Positions 17,453 to 27,990 of a stretch of 64,000 nucleotides of DNA are shown here, in pieces (within the stretch, counting starts at the first letter, position 1; every line of letters starts with the position of its first letter). A model generated the notes under the pieces. It did no database searches and was not told where the DNA came from. It was given only the letters and a program-made list of their open reading frames with translations. The translations under genes were made by a program, and so were the position numbers. The stretch is from NCBI GenBank assembly GCA_016713335.1, contig JADJPH010000029.1:23761-87760 (forward strand), read 5' to 3'. The DNA is from Candidatus Fredericiella danica (GTDB taxonomy: Bacteria; Chloroflexota; Anaerolineae; Caldilineales; Caldilineaceae).

Positions 17453-19260
17453 TTGAGCACTGAAGCTGACGGCCATCGCGCCTCGCCTACTCCTTATATC
17501 GTCGGCCGCTGGGTGCGTAAGCACGAACACTATGCACGCCAATCCCTCATTCAGCAGTTGCTCACCGCCCAGGACAATGCCTACTGGCTGGTCGGTGCGC
17601 GCCGCATGGGCAAGACCTCGCTCCTGCGCCACATCGAATACCTCACGGCTACGCCAGATTCCACCTGGGTGCCGCTCTTTTGGGATATCCAGGGCTGCCT
17701 GACCCCTGAGGATATGTCGGCAGAACTCCAGATCACGTTGGAAGATGCCGCAGAGCGCTTCGCACGCCGGGCGTCGATATGAGCCGGTACTATGGCCTGG
17801 ACGCTGTGGCCGGATTGCGAACGATCAGCCGCGCGGTCGCCGAGCACGACCGGCAACTACTCCTTCTAATCGATGAGAGCGAAGTATTGGTCAACATCGC
17901 CCTGCACGAGCCGGCGTATCTTGCGCGCCTGCGGAAGACCCTGCAGGAAGGCGACATGCGCACCATCCTGGCCTCCACGCAATATCTCAGACAACTCAAC
18001 AGCGCTGCCGTCGATTGGATCACCAGTCCTTTTCTCTTTGGCTTCCAGCAGATTAACCTACGCCCCTTTAGCAGCGACGGCGCGGTTTCACTGACCAGGC
18101 AGACGCAGTCCAATTTTCAGATCGAGGTCGAGCCGACCACGTTGGCCGACATCATTCGCCATACGAACCGGCATCCATACCTGGTCCAACTGCTCTGCGA
18201 ACGCCTATTTGTCGCCACCGGGCCACGATCTGGGGGCTTGCGCCCGGTGGAAAGCACGGATCTGGAGATCGATCATCTGCTCGATGCCTACTTCAGGATC
18301 GATTTTGACCACATGGAACCACTCGGCCAGCGCATTCTCAGCATCACCGCCGACAGTTCGACCATCACCGAAGACCAACTGGCATCCATGATGACGCCGC
18401 AGGAAGCCGCAAATCTACAACGGCAACTGCGCGAATTGCTGGAATTGGGTCACCTGGTCAGAGCCGGCGACAACTGGATGGTCGGTAACGAATTCTTGCG
18501 CCGCTGGCTGTTTGAGAATCGCGACACACTCCCCGCCGGCGCCGCGGTTCAGCCCCACTCTGCCCGCATTCAAGAAGAGAACATCTCAACTTTCGTGCGC
18601 GAGCTGGGTATCAGCGCAGCGCGCCCACTTCCGACGCCGGCATCAACAGTACAGAGCGAAGGCGAGTTCTACTCCGCCGTGTTGCGTGTCATGGGTGAGG
18701 TCAGACGCCTCATCGAACAAGATGATGGGCACAAATTGCTCGTCAATAACCTTGGGGCCGGTAAAACTTCGCTCCGCAGCGAAGAAGAGGTGCAAATCGC
18801 CCTGAAGCACTGGTTACGCCCCCTATGCGAGCCACTCAACATTGATTTGAATCGCGAGCCGCTCACCGGGCGCGGTTACCTCGACTTCAAATTCTCGCTC
18901 GGCCGCCAGTTGCGCTGTCTCATTGAGGTTAAACTCTTCAATAGCTCAAAGCTTCAAGACGGGGTCGGGATCCAGCTCCCCCTTTACCTGCTTGCCGAAA
19001 AGGCAACTTTTGGCATCTACGTGCCGGTGTTTCTGGAGGCCGCTGATTACGACAACTCCGTGAAACTGCTTGAGGCGCAGGCCGCCGAACGCGGGTTGAC
19101 CCACCAGTATCTCATCACTGTGATCGATATTCGGGCCTGGAAGCCGAAGTCAGCTTCAAAAGCCGACCTGGTTGAAGAGATGGCCCGGTATGACCTCGCG
19201 TATCCCGCTCTGCCGTCAGGGTCCTACATCACACGCAACGTTGGGGGACACGGATCATGA
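17453..19260 (+). CDS. AAA/STAND-like ATPase with C-terminal PD-(D/E)XK nuclease domain, one frame change
   Basis: Two frames make one protein of about 600 residues. The first (TTG start at 17453) has the Walker A loop GARRMGKT (residues 48-55). The second has Walker B in LLLLIDESE, sensor-like ILASTQYL, and a winged-helix-like region (about 18280-18530), as in AAA_16/STAND-type NTPases. The last 170 residues carry a restriction-endonuclease-like core (GYLDF, then LIEVKLF, then QLPLYL), fitting PD-(D/E)XK. The frames meet at an ATGA (17779-17782). Because Walker A and B are separated there, a one-base error in the CCGGG run at about 17767 is likelier than two coupled proteins. The downstream DUF2779 gene overlaps it by ATGA (19257-19260). 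Likely an NTP-driven sensor or loader delivering the nuclease; target unknown. Confidence 0.72.
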
Positions 19261-20738
19261 CCATCACGAAATCACGCTATGTCAGCGGAATCCAATGCAG
19301 GCGCCGGATCTGGCTGGAATTGCGCCGCCCCGAACTCGCCCCTCCACTGTCAACCGCTGTGCGCGAGCAACTTGCCCAGGGCCAGCTTGTCGGCGCCGAA
19401 GCACGCCTGCGATTTCCCGGTGGCCTGCTGATTCATCAAACCGGCGCCCGCGCCATTGCCGCTACCCGGCGGGCCATCCGCAACGGTGTCACCGTGATCT
19501 ATGAAGCAACATTCGCCCACGAGGACCTGTTGGTGCGGTGTGACATCCTCGTGTGCAAACCTGATGGGCGCTGGGATCTGATCGAAGTGAAATCGTCAAC
19601 AGACGTCCACCCTGAACATATCGACGACCTGGCCATCCAGCGCTATGTGGTCGAACAGGCAGGGTGCGAAATTGCTGCGACGAAACTGATGTACATCAAT
19701 GCAAAGGGCTGTTGTTATCCCGATCTTACAAACCTCTTTCTCATTGATGACCTGACGGCCGAGGTCGCCTGCGCTATGGCAGCGCTCGAGTCACATCTGG
19801 CGACGCTGCGCGCGACGCTCGAAGCCGACGCCGAGCCTGCGGTCGCCGTCGGTGCGCACTGCAAACAGCCCCATCCATGCGCCTTTCATGAGCATTGTTG
19901 GGCGGAAATCCCGACGCCATCCATTTATTCGATTCCGAAACTTGATTGGTCTGTGAAGGCGCAACTGGCGAACCGTGGCAAGCTTCACCTGACCGAACTG
20001 CCGCCAGAGTTGCCGCTTACGCCGCAACAGAAAAATTATGTAAATATAATGGTGGGGGGACAGGCGCGGATTGATGCTCCCGCGATCCGCGCAAGATTGC
20101 GGACGTTGGCTTACCCAATCTACTTCTTTGACTTCGAGACCGACGGACCCGCGATTCCCCGCCACGCCGGCTTACATCCTTACCAGGCGTTTCCTTTTCA
20201 GTATAGCTGCCACATTCTCCACGAAGATGGCAGCCTCGCGCACGTCGAGTACCTGCACATGGATGAGGCAGATCCGCGCCGGCCACTGATTACCGCACTG
20301 CTGAAGGATCTGGGACAAAGCGGCTCAGTCGTAGTCTACTATGCCGCCTTCGAACGCACGATCCTGCTGCGCCTCTCCGAAGCGTTTCCCGAATACTCCG
20401 CCGACCTGTGCGCCATCGTGGAGCGGTTGTGGGATCAATGGGAAATTTTCCGGACAGATTATCAAAGCCCGGCCTTTGAGGGTTCCACCTCCATCAAACA
20501 TGTTCTACCGGCGCTCGTCCCCACGCTAAGCTATGCCCCCCTCGCAGTGAGAAAGGGCGACCAGGCGCAGGCAGTTTGGCGGGCGATGGTGGTCGAACGC
20601 AACGAGGAGCAACGCGCACAGATGGCGGCAAACCTCAAGGAGTACTGCGGTCTCGATACGTATGCAATGGTTGAATTACACCGGCATTTGGAACGAATTG
20701 CGAGTGACACATGGGTGGCATCACCCCAGATGAGTTAG
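19257..20738 (+). CDS. DUF2779 protein: Cas4-like Fe-S nuclease fused to DEDD exonuclease
   Basis: An intact 493-residue protein. The N-terminal half is a PD-(D/E)XK nuclease of the Cas4/AddB type: D96, then E110-V-K112 in LIEVKSS, and a QRY motif (AIQRYVV). Four cysteines are placed as in the iron-sulfur version, C14 near the start and C202, C208, C214 after the core. The C-terminal half has a DEDD-type RNase-H-fold exonuclease pattern: D292 and E294 in FFDFETDG, a Tyr/Phe-rich VVYYAAFE motif and a terminal aspartate in YCGLDTYAM (about 467). The likely activity is DNA or RNA end processing. It is translationally coupled to the ATPase (ATGA) and overlaps the next gene by 28 bases, so it belongs to the same operon. 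The biological role of DUF2779 proteins is poorly known. Confidence 0.78.
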   Translation: MTITKSRYVSGIQCRRRIWLELRRPELAPPLSTAVREQLAQGQLVGAEARLRFPGGLLIHQTGARAIAATRRAIRNGVTVIYEATFAHEDLLVRCDILVCKPDGRWDLIEVKSSTDVHPEHIDDLAIQRYVVEQAGCEIAATKLMYINAKGCCYPDLTNLFLIDDLTAEVACAMAALESHLATLRATLEADAEPAVAVGAHCKQPHPCAFHEHCWAEIPTPSIYSIPKLDWSVKAQLANRGKLHLTELPPELPLTPQQKNYVNIMVGGQARIDAPAIRARLRTLAYPIYFFDFETDGPAIPRHAGLHPYQAFPFQYSCHILHEDGSLAHVEYLHMDEADPRRPLITALLKDLGQSGSVVVYYAAFERTILLRLSEAFPEYSADLCAIVERLWDQWEIFRTDYQSPAFEGSTSIKHVLPALVPTLSYAPLAVRKGDQAQAVWRAMVVERNEEQRAQMAANLKEYCGLDTYAMVELHRHLERIASDTWVASPQMS

Positions 20739-22045
20739 CCAAGATTCAGGACTTTGTGCGGGTCCTGCCTGCACCGGGCAGGATCGCAAACCCGCGCCGG
20801 CGTTTTGGAACAACGCTGGGGTCTGGTATGAGCGCATCGTCGAGGTCCGACTGAATGACGAAGACTACAATCGCTGGGACTCTGGAGCGCCACGGATCAG
20901 TCATGATCCGCGCCCTATGCTGCTGGTGTGGGATCGAAACAAACGCAGCGACGGCGGCGGCGCTTAGCGCACTGCTGGCGCGCGAGATGCGCCAGCGCCA
21001 CACCGCCCCCTGGTCACGTACACTCTTGCTGATCATGGAACTTCTACAAAATCGCCGCCATGACTCGGTGGCGGCCGCCGGGCGGTTGCTGCTCAGAGTG
21101 GATGCAATCGCGGCAATCGAGGGCGCCGGTTTTACGCCACGCGGTCTTCGACTAGCCTATGCATTGGCAGCCTATGGTCAGGATCCCGATGACCTGACGC
21201 TGATTGCGCTCTATGAACGGGCCGAACGCTGCAGTTTTGCACGATACTCGCTCGCCCTGCCACCTGACGACGCAGACGGCGGTGCGCAGCGTCCATCCGA
21301 TGCACTCGCCTCCTCTTTCAACCGCGCCACCGTCGATGCGGCATTGCATGAATTCGAAGCAAATTCCGGTGGTGGAGGGCGAAGCTTATGTTTGCGCGTG
21401 CTTCAGGAACCCGATGCAGGTTTCCTCGTCTTCGCAAACCGGGTGCTGCGTGAGGTGGGTATCCACGAACTGGACTCAACTGCTTTCACGGATGAGGCAG
21501 AGCTGTTGGTCCTCAAGTTCTCGCCTGATCTGGCACAACTCGAAGCCCATTCCACGCGCCGCATCGGCGCCAAAATCGGCGAAACAATCGCGTCAAAACT
21601 GCTAGGGCAACCGGTCGTCTACGTCGACAGTGCGGTTATCAATCCCGACGCAGTAGTCAGGCGCCTTGTGGATCGCCTGCAATCTGACAGCACATCGGCC
21701 CTGGAGTTGACTGAAGTGCAATTGCGCCAGGCGCCAATCGCAGGTAGCCCAGCACTGACCCTACGCAGCCAGGATGGCCGGTCGCTCAACCGCGCCCTGA
21801 CGGCGTTTTCCGACTGCGGGATCGAGCTGCTGTCCGACCTGGATAACATCAGGTCATTGTCCGTATCATTTCGGGCCACACACGGTGACACAGCACCGCA
21901 CCAATTCAAACTTCGGCTCCTGCGCACCACGGGCGGCATCCACGTTCAGTATACGAGCGCCCAGACGGCACGGCGCACGCGCCCCCAGTTTGAGGAGCAT
22001 CTGAAACAGACCTATGGTATCGCTGCCACACCTGCTGCGTTCTAA
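20711..22045 (+). CDS. Unrecognised operon protein, two frameshifts
   Basis: The first frame starts at 20711 inside the DUF2779 gene (MGGITPDELAKIQDFVRVLP). The middle part lies in a second frame (VWYERIVEVRLNDEDYNRW, about 20810-20965). From about 20965 to the stop the third frame runs uninterrupted (LSALLAREMRQRH onwards). Frame changes sit at a TTTT run near 20805 and a GGC repeat near 20965. The product of about 445 residues has a helical first half and a mixed alpha/beta second half with several surface Asp/Arg patches. I see no nucleotide-binding, nuclease or membrane signature and do not recognise a family. Its position, overlapping both neighbours, implies it acts with the nuclease and the CHAT protease, for example as adaptor or protease substrate. 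Confidence 0.55.
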
Positions 22046-23703
22046 CCAAACGCTTGCACATGTCCTGCAAGATGGCGTACATCTTGCAGCCACTGAGACT
22101 GACGCCATCCACCTGGCGCAGGGGATGGCGGCTGCCGGCCTGGTGCAGTTGAGCACGTTCGACTATGTGCTCTGCGTCAATCCGGAAGACGATGACTACC
22201 TGGACTTGCTTGGCAACAATTGTGACGGCAGGGTGCAGGTTTCCACCGAGCCATTGCTTTGCCCGAGTTGTGGCCGGCAACTGGAGTATCCTGAACTCTA
22301 CAAGCAGGTGTACCATGAAACAGTCATCACCCTGAATCCACCGGCGATTGCTGACTACGTCTTCGAGCTCTTCGCTGACACGAGCGGAGTCAGCACCGTG
22401 AAGCGCTTGGACCTCATGACAAGCCGCCTGCTGATGACCGATGATAGTGAGATCGAAGTCGTTGTGAGTCTGGCGCCGGATTCTGCAACACGTCATGCCC
22501 GCAAGGAGCGTTCTGCGGTGCTGACGGTCTGCAGCAGCCAGAGGGCGCCCACCAGACATCCTGACAACAGGATCGATCTGGTCGAACTGCTCACCGAAGA
22601 TGGCGCATGGCGCGCACAACTCCTGCGCCGGCTCACTGTCAGTTCAGCCGGTGCACTCCCCCCCAGACGCGGCCGTGGTGACCAACTCGACATCCGTGTC
22701 GGGGTCTTGCAGGATGGCGCATACCCAGTCGAATTCACGATCAATGGGACCCGGCACTTCCAGGGACGTGCGGTGGCTGCGTTTCCCGACCTGGCAATGC
22801 GAACAGGGGTTGATGCTTTGTTTCTGTGGTTATGTAACTCGCCCACACTCTTGGCGGCCTGGAAGACCGCATGCGAAGGCGACACCCCTTGCGAATCCGG
22901 TTGCGCCTGGATGCCACGGAACTACACGCGCTACCGTGGGAAGCAATGCTCGCACCGATTGATGACGACTTGATGCCGGTGGCGGCATCGGACGCCACCG
23001 CCTTCTCTCGGTATCTTGCGTTTTCAGGCCGGCCACGCACCGCAATCGACAAGCGCCCAATTCGCATCGTGGCAGCATTTGCGACACCCACCGGTCTGTC
23101 GGATTCCACCGTGGCGCCGATTGACGCCGCCGAAGAATGGCATATCCTGGACTCAACAATTCACCGGCCGGGCACATTGCTAGAGCGTCTTGAGGGGCCG
23201 TGCACGTTGTCCGCCCTAGGGCACGCCTGCGACAAGGTGCACACATTCTGCACCTTGTCGCCCATGGCGTGCATGATGGCCACCACAGCGGGCTACTCCT
23301 CGAAGCGGACGATCGGCGGGCGCTGATCGTCGCCGGTGAGGAATTTGCAGCGATGATTGGCCGAGTGGTAAACAACCCCGCGTCTTCCTTGAGACTCATT
23401 GTGCTTGATAGTTGTCATACCGCGACGATGACCCAGGCCACGGCGCTTCACTCAACAGCAGTGGAGATGGTGCGCAGTGGCGCCGCTGCCGTCATCGCCA
23501 TGCGGGGCGCGATCACGCCCCAGTCAGCCCGTGCGTTTACGGCCGCGTTCTATACAAACCTGCTGCAACATGGCCTGGTCGATCTGGCGGCAAACCAGGC
23601 CCGCAGCACCCTGCTCGCACAACGACGCGAGGACGCCTTCCTGCCCGTCCTCTATATGCGGCTGCCGGAGGGCGCGCTCTTGCAACAGGGAGCGCCCGCA
23701 TGA
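22014..23703 (+). CDS. CHAT-domain (caspase-like) protease with N-terminal zinc-binding region, two frameshifts
   Basis: The N-terminal half (22014 to about 22840) is of unknown fold and contains CPSCGRQLEY, half of a zinc knuckle. The C-terminal half is a CHAT domain starting PLRIRLRLDATELHALPWE. It has the catalytic histidine in HLVAHGVHDG (codon 23263-23265), the catalytic cysteine in VLDSCHTA (codon 23413-23415), and the typical FYTNLLQHG and AxxQARS helices after it. Frame changes lie near 22840 and 23220. CHAT proteases are clan CD cysteine peptidases used in regulated cell death and in CRISPR-associated Csx29, where an effector switches the protease on. The gene overlaps the unknown protein by 32 bases. 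Its substrate is not visible; the unknown protein next door is a candidate. Confidence 0.75.
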
Positions 23704-23786
23704 CGAGCCTCCACACGCGTGTACACAATCCAATAGACAGTTGCCCGCCTGGGGACAATTCGCAATCAGAACGGGAGGTAAAGCTT

Positions 23787-24950
23787 ATGGTGCTGCGAAT
23801 GCGAGAAATGCTTGAAGAGCGCGAAACCACGGCGCTTGCGCCCTATGCGTGCACGAATCGCATCAGTCGCGGACGCCGGTACTGCGAGGAGAAGCATCGC
23901 TTTCGCCTCGACTACCAACGCGATCGCGATCGCATTATCCACACCACCGCGTTCCGGCGTCTCGAATATAAGACACAGGTGTTTGTCTACTCAGAAGGAG
24001 ATCACTACCGCAATCGGTTGACGCACACGATTGAAGTTGCGCAACTTGGGCGTAACCTGGCACGCTGTCTTGGCTGCAATGAGGATCTCACGGAGGCAAT
24101 CTGCCTGGTGCACGACCTCGGACACCCTGCCTTTGGCCATGTCGGCGAAAGTACACTCAATCACCTCATGGAACATCGCGGCGGTTTTGGGCACCAACGG
24201 CAGGCATTCAGAATTGTCACCGAGTTGGAGCGCAGGTATGCGGAATTTCCCGGACTCAACCTGACCTATGAGGTGCTGGAAGCTATCCTCAAGCACGAGG
24301 ACAGCTGGGAAGCGACAGACGCGGAGGGCTATCACCCAGAAGAACGTGCCAGCCTGGAATCACAACTTAGCTTCCTTGCAGATGAGATCGCCTACAACAC
24401 CAGTGACCTTGACGATGGGTTGCGCAGTGGCATCATCGATCCCGATGACTTTCTGGAGGTGCCGGCCGTGCATGCGACGCTCGCCCGACTGCACCTGGAC
24501 ACGGCCGAATTGCGGTCGACAAAGCAGCGACGTCACTTCATACGCCAGTTGATTGACCTGTTTGTGACCGATGCCATCGAAACAACCGCAGCGGAAATTG
24601 AACGCACCGGGATCGAAACGTTGGCGGATCTGCGGAGTCTCCCCTACGACGTGGCCCATTTCTCAGAAGAGATGGCAATCAATCTCAGGGTGTTACGCCG
24701 CCAACTCTACCAGAAGTTTTACTTCCACTATCGCGTGTCGCGTATGGCCGAGAAGGCGAAAAGAATTCTCACCGATCTCTTTGAGGCGTATACAAAAAAT
24801 CCTCGCCAGTTGCCTGGCGAGGTGCAGTCCCAAATTGATCCAGAAGAAAGCAACCTGCAACGACTGATCTGCGACTATCTGGCCGGCATGACCGATCGCT
24901 ACGCAATTCAAGAGCATCGGCGGCTCTTTGATCCCGAAGCGAGAACTTAG
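23787..24950 (+). CDS. dgt: Deoxyguanosinetriphosphate triphosphohydrolase (dGTPase-like HD protein)
   Basis: A 387-residue HD-superfamily hydrolase that converts dGTP (or other dNTPs) to nucleoside and triphosphate. The N-terminus has SRGRRY and DYQRDRDRIIHTTAFRRLEYKT-type conservation. Metal ligands are H in RLTHTIEVAQ, the HD pair in LVHDLGHPAFGH and D in DEIAYNTSDLDDGLR. The start at 23787 is preferred because GGGAGG lies eight bases upstream and the homologous N-terminus begins here. The same frame is open from an ATG at 23700 that overlaps the CHAT stop (ATGA), so a longer coupled product cannot be excluded. dGTPases are common housekeeping genes but also known anti-phage effectors that drain dNTPs, which is relevant in this neighbourhood. 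Confidence 0.88.
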   Translation: MVLRMREMLEERETTALAPYACTNRISRGRRYCEEKHRFRLDYQRDRDRIIHTTAFRRLEYKTQVFVYSEGDHYRNRLTHTIEVAQLGRNLARCLGCNEDLTEAICLVHDLGHPAFGHVGESTLNHLMEHRGGFGHQRQAFRIVTELERRYAEFPGLNLTYEVLEAILKHEDSWEATDAEGYHPEERASLESQLSFLADEIAYNTSDLDDGLRSGIIDPDDFLEVPAVHATLARLHLDTAELRSTKQRRHFIRQLIDLFVTDAIETTAAEIERTGIETLADLRSLPYDVAHFSEEMAINLRVLRRQLYQKFYFHYRVSRMAEKAKRILTDLFEAYTKNPRQLPGEVQSQIDPEESNLQRLICDYLAGMTDRYAIQEHRRLFDPEART

Positions 24951-24987
24951 GCCCGACGGTGAGCGATTGCGCACGGGGCAGCCCCGA

Positions 24988-27900
24988 CTATTTGCCGGGC
25001 GTTGGAATCCACAACCTATCGCCGACCGTGATCAGATTCGGATTCGTGATCGTTTTGAAGGACGAATCCACTGCAGCCATCGCATTGGTTGCCGCGACGA
25101 TCTCTGTATATAGCACCGGATTGCCCAAATACTCATCGGCAATGCTGGTCAGGGTGTCACCCGATTCAACTACGTATTCACTGCCGCCGAGCGAGTCTGC
25201 CACCGTTTGGGCGCCTGCGGGTACACTGGTTTCCACTTCCACAGACGCCGTTGCCGCATCCGCTACGCTGATCACAGTTGGCGTGACGGCTGCACCTGCG
25301 GTCACGGCGGCCGGGGCAACCGGGATATTCACGACGTTGATCGTCACCGGTTCGGTGCGCGTTGTCACATTGTCGCGTTGCTGGACTGCAAACCCATATT
25401 GGCCGTTCTCGTCCACCCTGTAGACAAGTTGCCAGATACCATCATCGGATGGGGTCGCGACACCGATGATCTTTCCACCCTCTAGCACTTCCACCTGTTC
25501 ACCTGGGTCACCGGCGCCGGTCACCGTGATAAACCCATTTGCGCCGACGATGGGTTTGTCAACCGCCAGTGCAGCGACCGCCACCGGCTGCGTCACGGTC
25601 ACAGCCGGCGCAGCAACCACGGCGGGCACGGTCAAAGAAATGGGTGACGCTACGGTGACCGTCACACCCCTTTCCCCCACAATCTGTGCGGAAACCGCAT
25701 GAGCGCCAGGGCCTGCTGAATCGTGAGCAACCACGTCCCGGCATCATCCACCAATGCAGAGCCGACCGGCTCGTCGTCAACCAAAATTTCGACTGCGGCA
25801 CCCGGTGCACCGGCGCCGGTCACCGTCACTGCGCCATCTGCCGCAATTTCAGGCGCGCCAAGGATCAGATTGCCTTCAAGTGCGGGGGCCGTGCCAGAAA
25901 TCGACACTGACGAGCGAGTGGTCTCGGCGGTCTTTGTCACACCCGCGACGGCGCCAATGCCCGTCGTCGGCGACAAACCAGCGGTGGTGGTCACATCACC
26001 GGTGGTAGCAACGCCGGTGGTAGCAACGCCGGTGGCAGCTTCCCCACGGGCAGTCGCCGTCACACTTGCCGTCGCCGTGACGCCGGTTGTGGTCTGCGAC
26101 GTCTGCTGTGGGCGTGACATCTTCTGTGGTCGTGACGCCGGCCGTTGCTGCGACACCGGCTGTGGCGTGACGCCGGCTGTGGCCGCGACGCCTGCTGGTC
26201 GTGACGCCTGCTGTGGTCGTGACCGCTGGCCGTCGCTGTGACGCCGGCTGTGGTCGTGACGCCGGCTGTGGCCGCGACGCCTGCTGTCGCCGTGACGTCG
26301 GCGTGGTCGTGACGCCGGCCGTCGCTGTGACGCCGGGCCGTGGTCGTGACGTCGGCTGTCGTCGTAATGTCGGCTGTGGTCGTGACGTCGGTCGTGGACG
26401 CCGGCCGTGGCCGTGACGCCGGCTGTGGTCGTGACGCCGGCTGCGGCGATGTCGGCTGGTCGTGACGCCGGTGTGACGCCGGTGGTCGTGACGCCGGCTG
26501 TGGTCGTGACGCCGGCTGTGGTCGTGACGCCGGCGGTGGTCGTGACGTCGGCCGTGGCCGTGACGCCGGTTGTGGTCGTGACGCCGGGCTGTGGTCGTAA
26601 TGTCGGCTGTGGTCGTAACGTCGGCTGTGGTCGTGACGCCGGCTGTGGCTGTGCCGTCGGCTGTGGTCGTGACGTCGGCTGTGGTCGCCAGGCTTGCGGC
26701 CAGTCCAGTGGGACCGGTCACAACCGCAGTGGTGGTCACAGTCTCTGCCGCCACAGGCACAGCGGTCGCGCCGGCCAAAGCAGAAGCCAGAGCGCCTGTC
26801 ACGCGCAATGGGGCAGTTTCGTTCACCTCGACGCCGTCAATACCCGCAACGCGTGCCCGTACTGTCGTTACACCAGTGGCAAGCGGTGCGATCAGGATCC
26901 ACGCACCAGTGTCGTCAGCGGCGGCTTCACCCAGCGTCTGATCGCCGGCGAGAATCTCGACCACTGCCCCCGGGGCACTGTTGCCCGTGACCGTCAGAAC
27001 CCCATCCGCGCCTACCTGGGGCGGATTGAGTTGGAGCAGCCCCGTGGGCGCGGCCACCGTAATCGTCACCGGTTCTGAAACCGTGACGTCACCACCGGTC
27101 GTGGCGGCACTCCGCACCTGAAGTTGATACTCACCTGGCTCAAGCTTGAATTGCAGCAGCCAGGCGCCTGTCGCATCGACACTGGCGGTCTGCACGGATT
27201 GCCCATTCACCAGCGCTTCTATTGCCGCAGCGGGAGCACCTTGTCCGGCGAGCGTGACGTTGCCGGCCGCATCAACTGCGGGCGTTTGCAGCGTCAGCGG
27301 CGCCGCAATTTCAGTCGTCGCCGCCGGTACTGTAATCGCCAATCCGGGCGTTGCGTCAGCACCGTGCCGGCTGCGTCGACTTCCCGCACCACCAACTGAT
27401 AGTCTCCCGGTTCCAGCCGTGCCGACAATGACCATGCCCCGTCGGCGCCAATGGGTGCGGCGCCTAACGCAACATCGCCCGCCAACAGTTCCACGGTTGC
27501 ACCCGGCTCACCCACACCCGCAAGGGTGACAACGCCGTCTGCACCAATCTGCGGACCCGTCATCGTCAGCGGTGTTGCCGTAGAGGCCGAAGGTGCTGGT
27601 GCGGGCACGTTCCACGTCACAACCTCCGACTCACTCAGTGTGGCGCCAGCCGCATCGATCGTCCGGGCGCGCAGTTGCACGTCACCCGGCGGCAACGGAA
27701 CCGGCAAGCTCCAGGTGCCATCAGCGCCGATGACCGTTGTCCCCACCTGCGTTTCACCGGCCAACACCTCAATGGTTGCCCCCGGCAAACCGCGGCCGCT
27801 GAGGAGTGTGTTTAACTCGCCCGGCGCGCTCTGAGGGGAATTCAATACAGTCACGGCACGCGATTGCAGTTCATAGAGCAAAGCGCGTCCCTGCAACAGG

Positions 27901-27989
27901 GTAACAACGAAAACCGTCAGCAGGGCGATGGCAACGATCGATTTGAACAGGTCGAAATACCTGGTGCCTAATCGATTACTTTCTTCCAT
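24988..27989 (-). CDS. Membrane-anchored Ig-like repeat protein with TTT-rich stalk and C-terminal LysM, frameshifted
   Basis: Starts at 27989 with one membrane span (about residues 16-35, IVAIALLTVFVVTLL), so it is anchored and exported. Four Ig-like repeats of about 85 residues follow (signature GADGVVTLAGVGEPGATVELLAGD...GAWSL...PGDYQL). A low-complexity stalk of (A-G/D-V-T-T-T)n (26050-26690) comes next, then two more Ig-like repeats (about 25880 and 25560). A LysM domain for peptidoglycan or glycan binding closes the protein (EYVVESGDTLTSIADEYLG, about 25170-25000). Frame changes are needed near 27330, several times in the stalk, and near 25690. It lies one base after the helix-hairpin-helix gene, so they form an operon. 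A wall-spanning structural or adhesion protein is likely. Confidence 0.72.
26050..26690 (-). repeat. Degenerate 18-bp tandem repeat encoding a Thr/Ala/Val-rich stalk
   Basis: About 640 bases of imperfect copies of an 18-mer (plus strand GTGGTCGTGACGCCGGCT), each giving A-G-V-T-T-T or A-D-V-T-T-T on the minus strand. Indels inside it break the frame repeatedly, which fits errors in repetitive sequence or replication slippage. It has no spacers and so is not a CRISPR array. Confidence 0.85.
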
Positions 27990-27990
27990 G

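Noticed and set aside
17443..17463. Short ATG frame of six codons before the ATPase gene as a leader peptide
   Set aside because: Too short, no ribosome site, and it overlaps the TTG start region; more likely the gene start is slightly misread.
26050..26690. Direct repeats resembling a CRISPR array
   Set aside because: The 18-bp units are contiguous, degenerate and in phase with a coding frame; there are no spacers and no cas genes nearby.
25723..27078. Plus-strand Val/Thr-rich open frames over the stalk repeat
   Set aside because: They arise from the 18-bp repeat; flanking Ig-like repeats show that the minus strand is coding.
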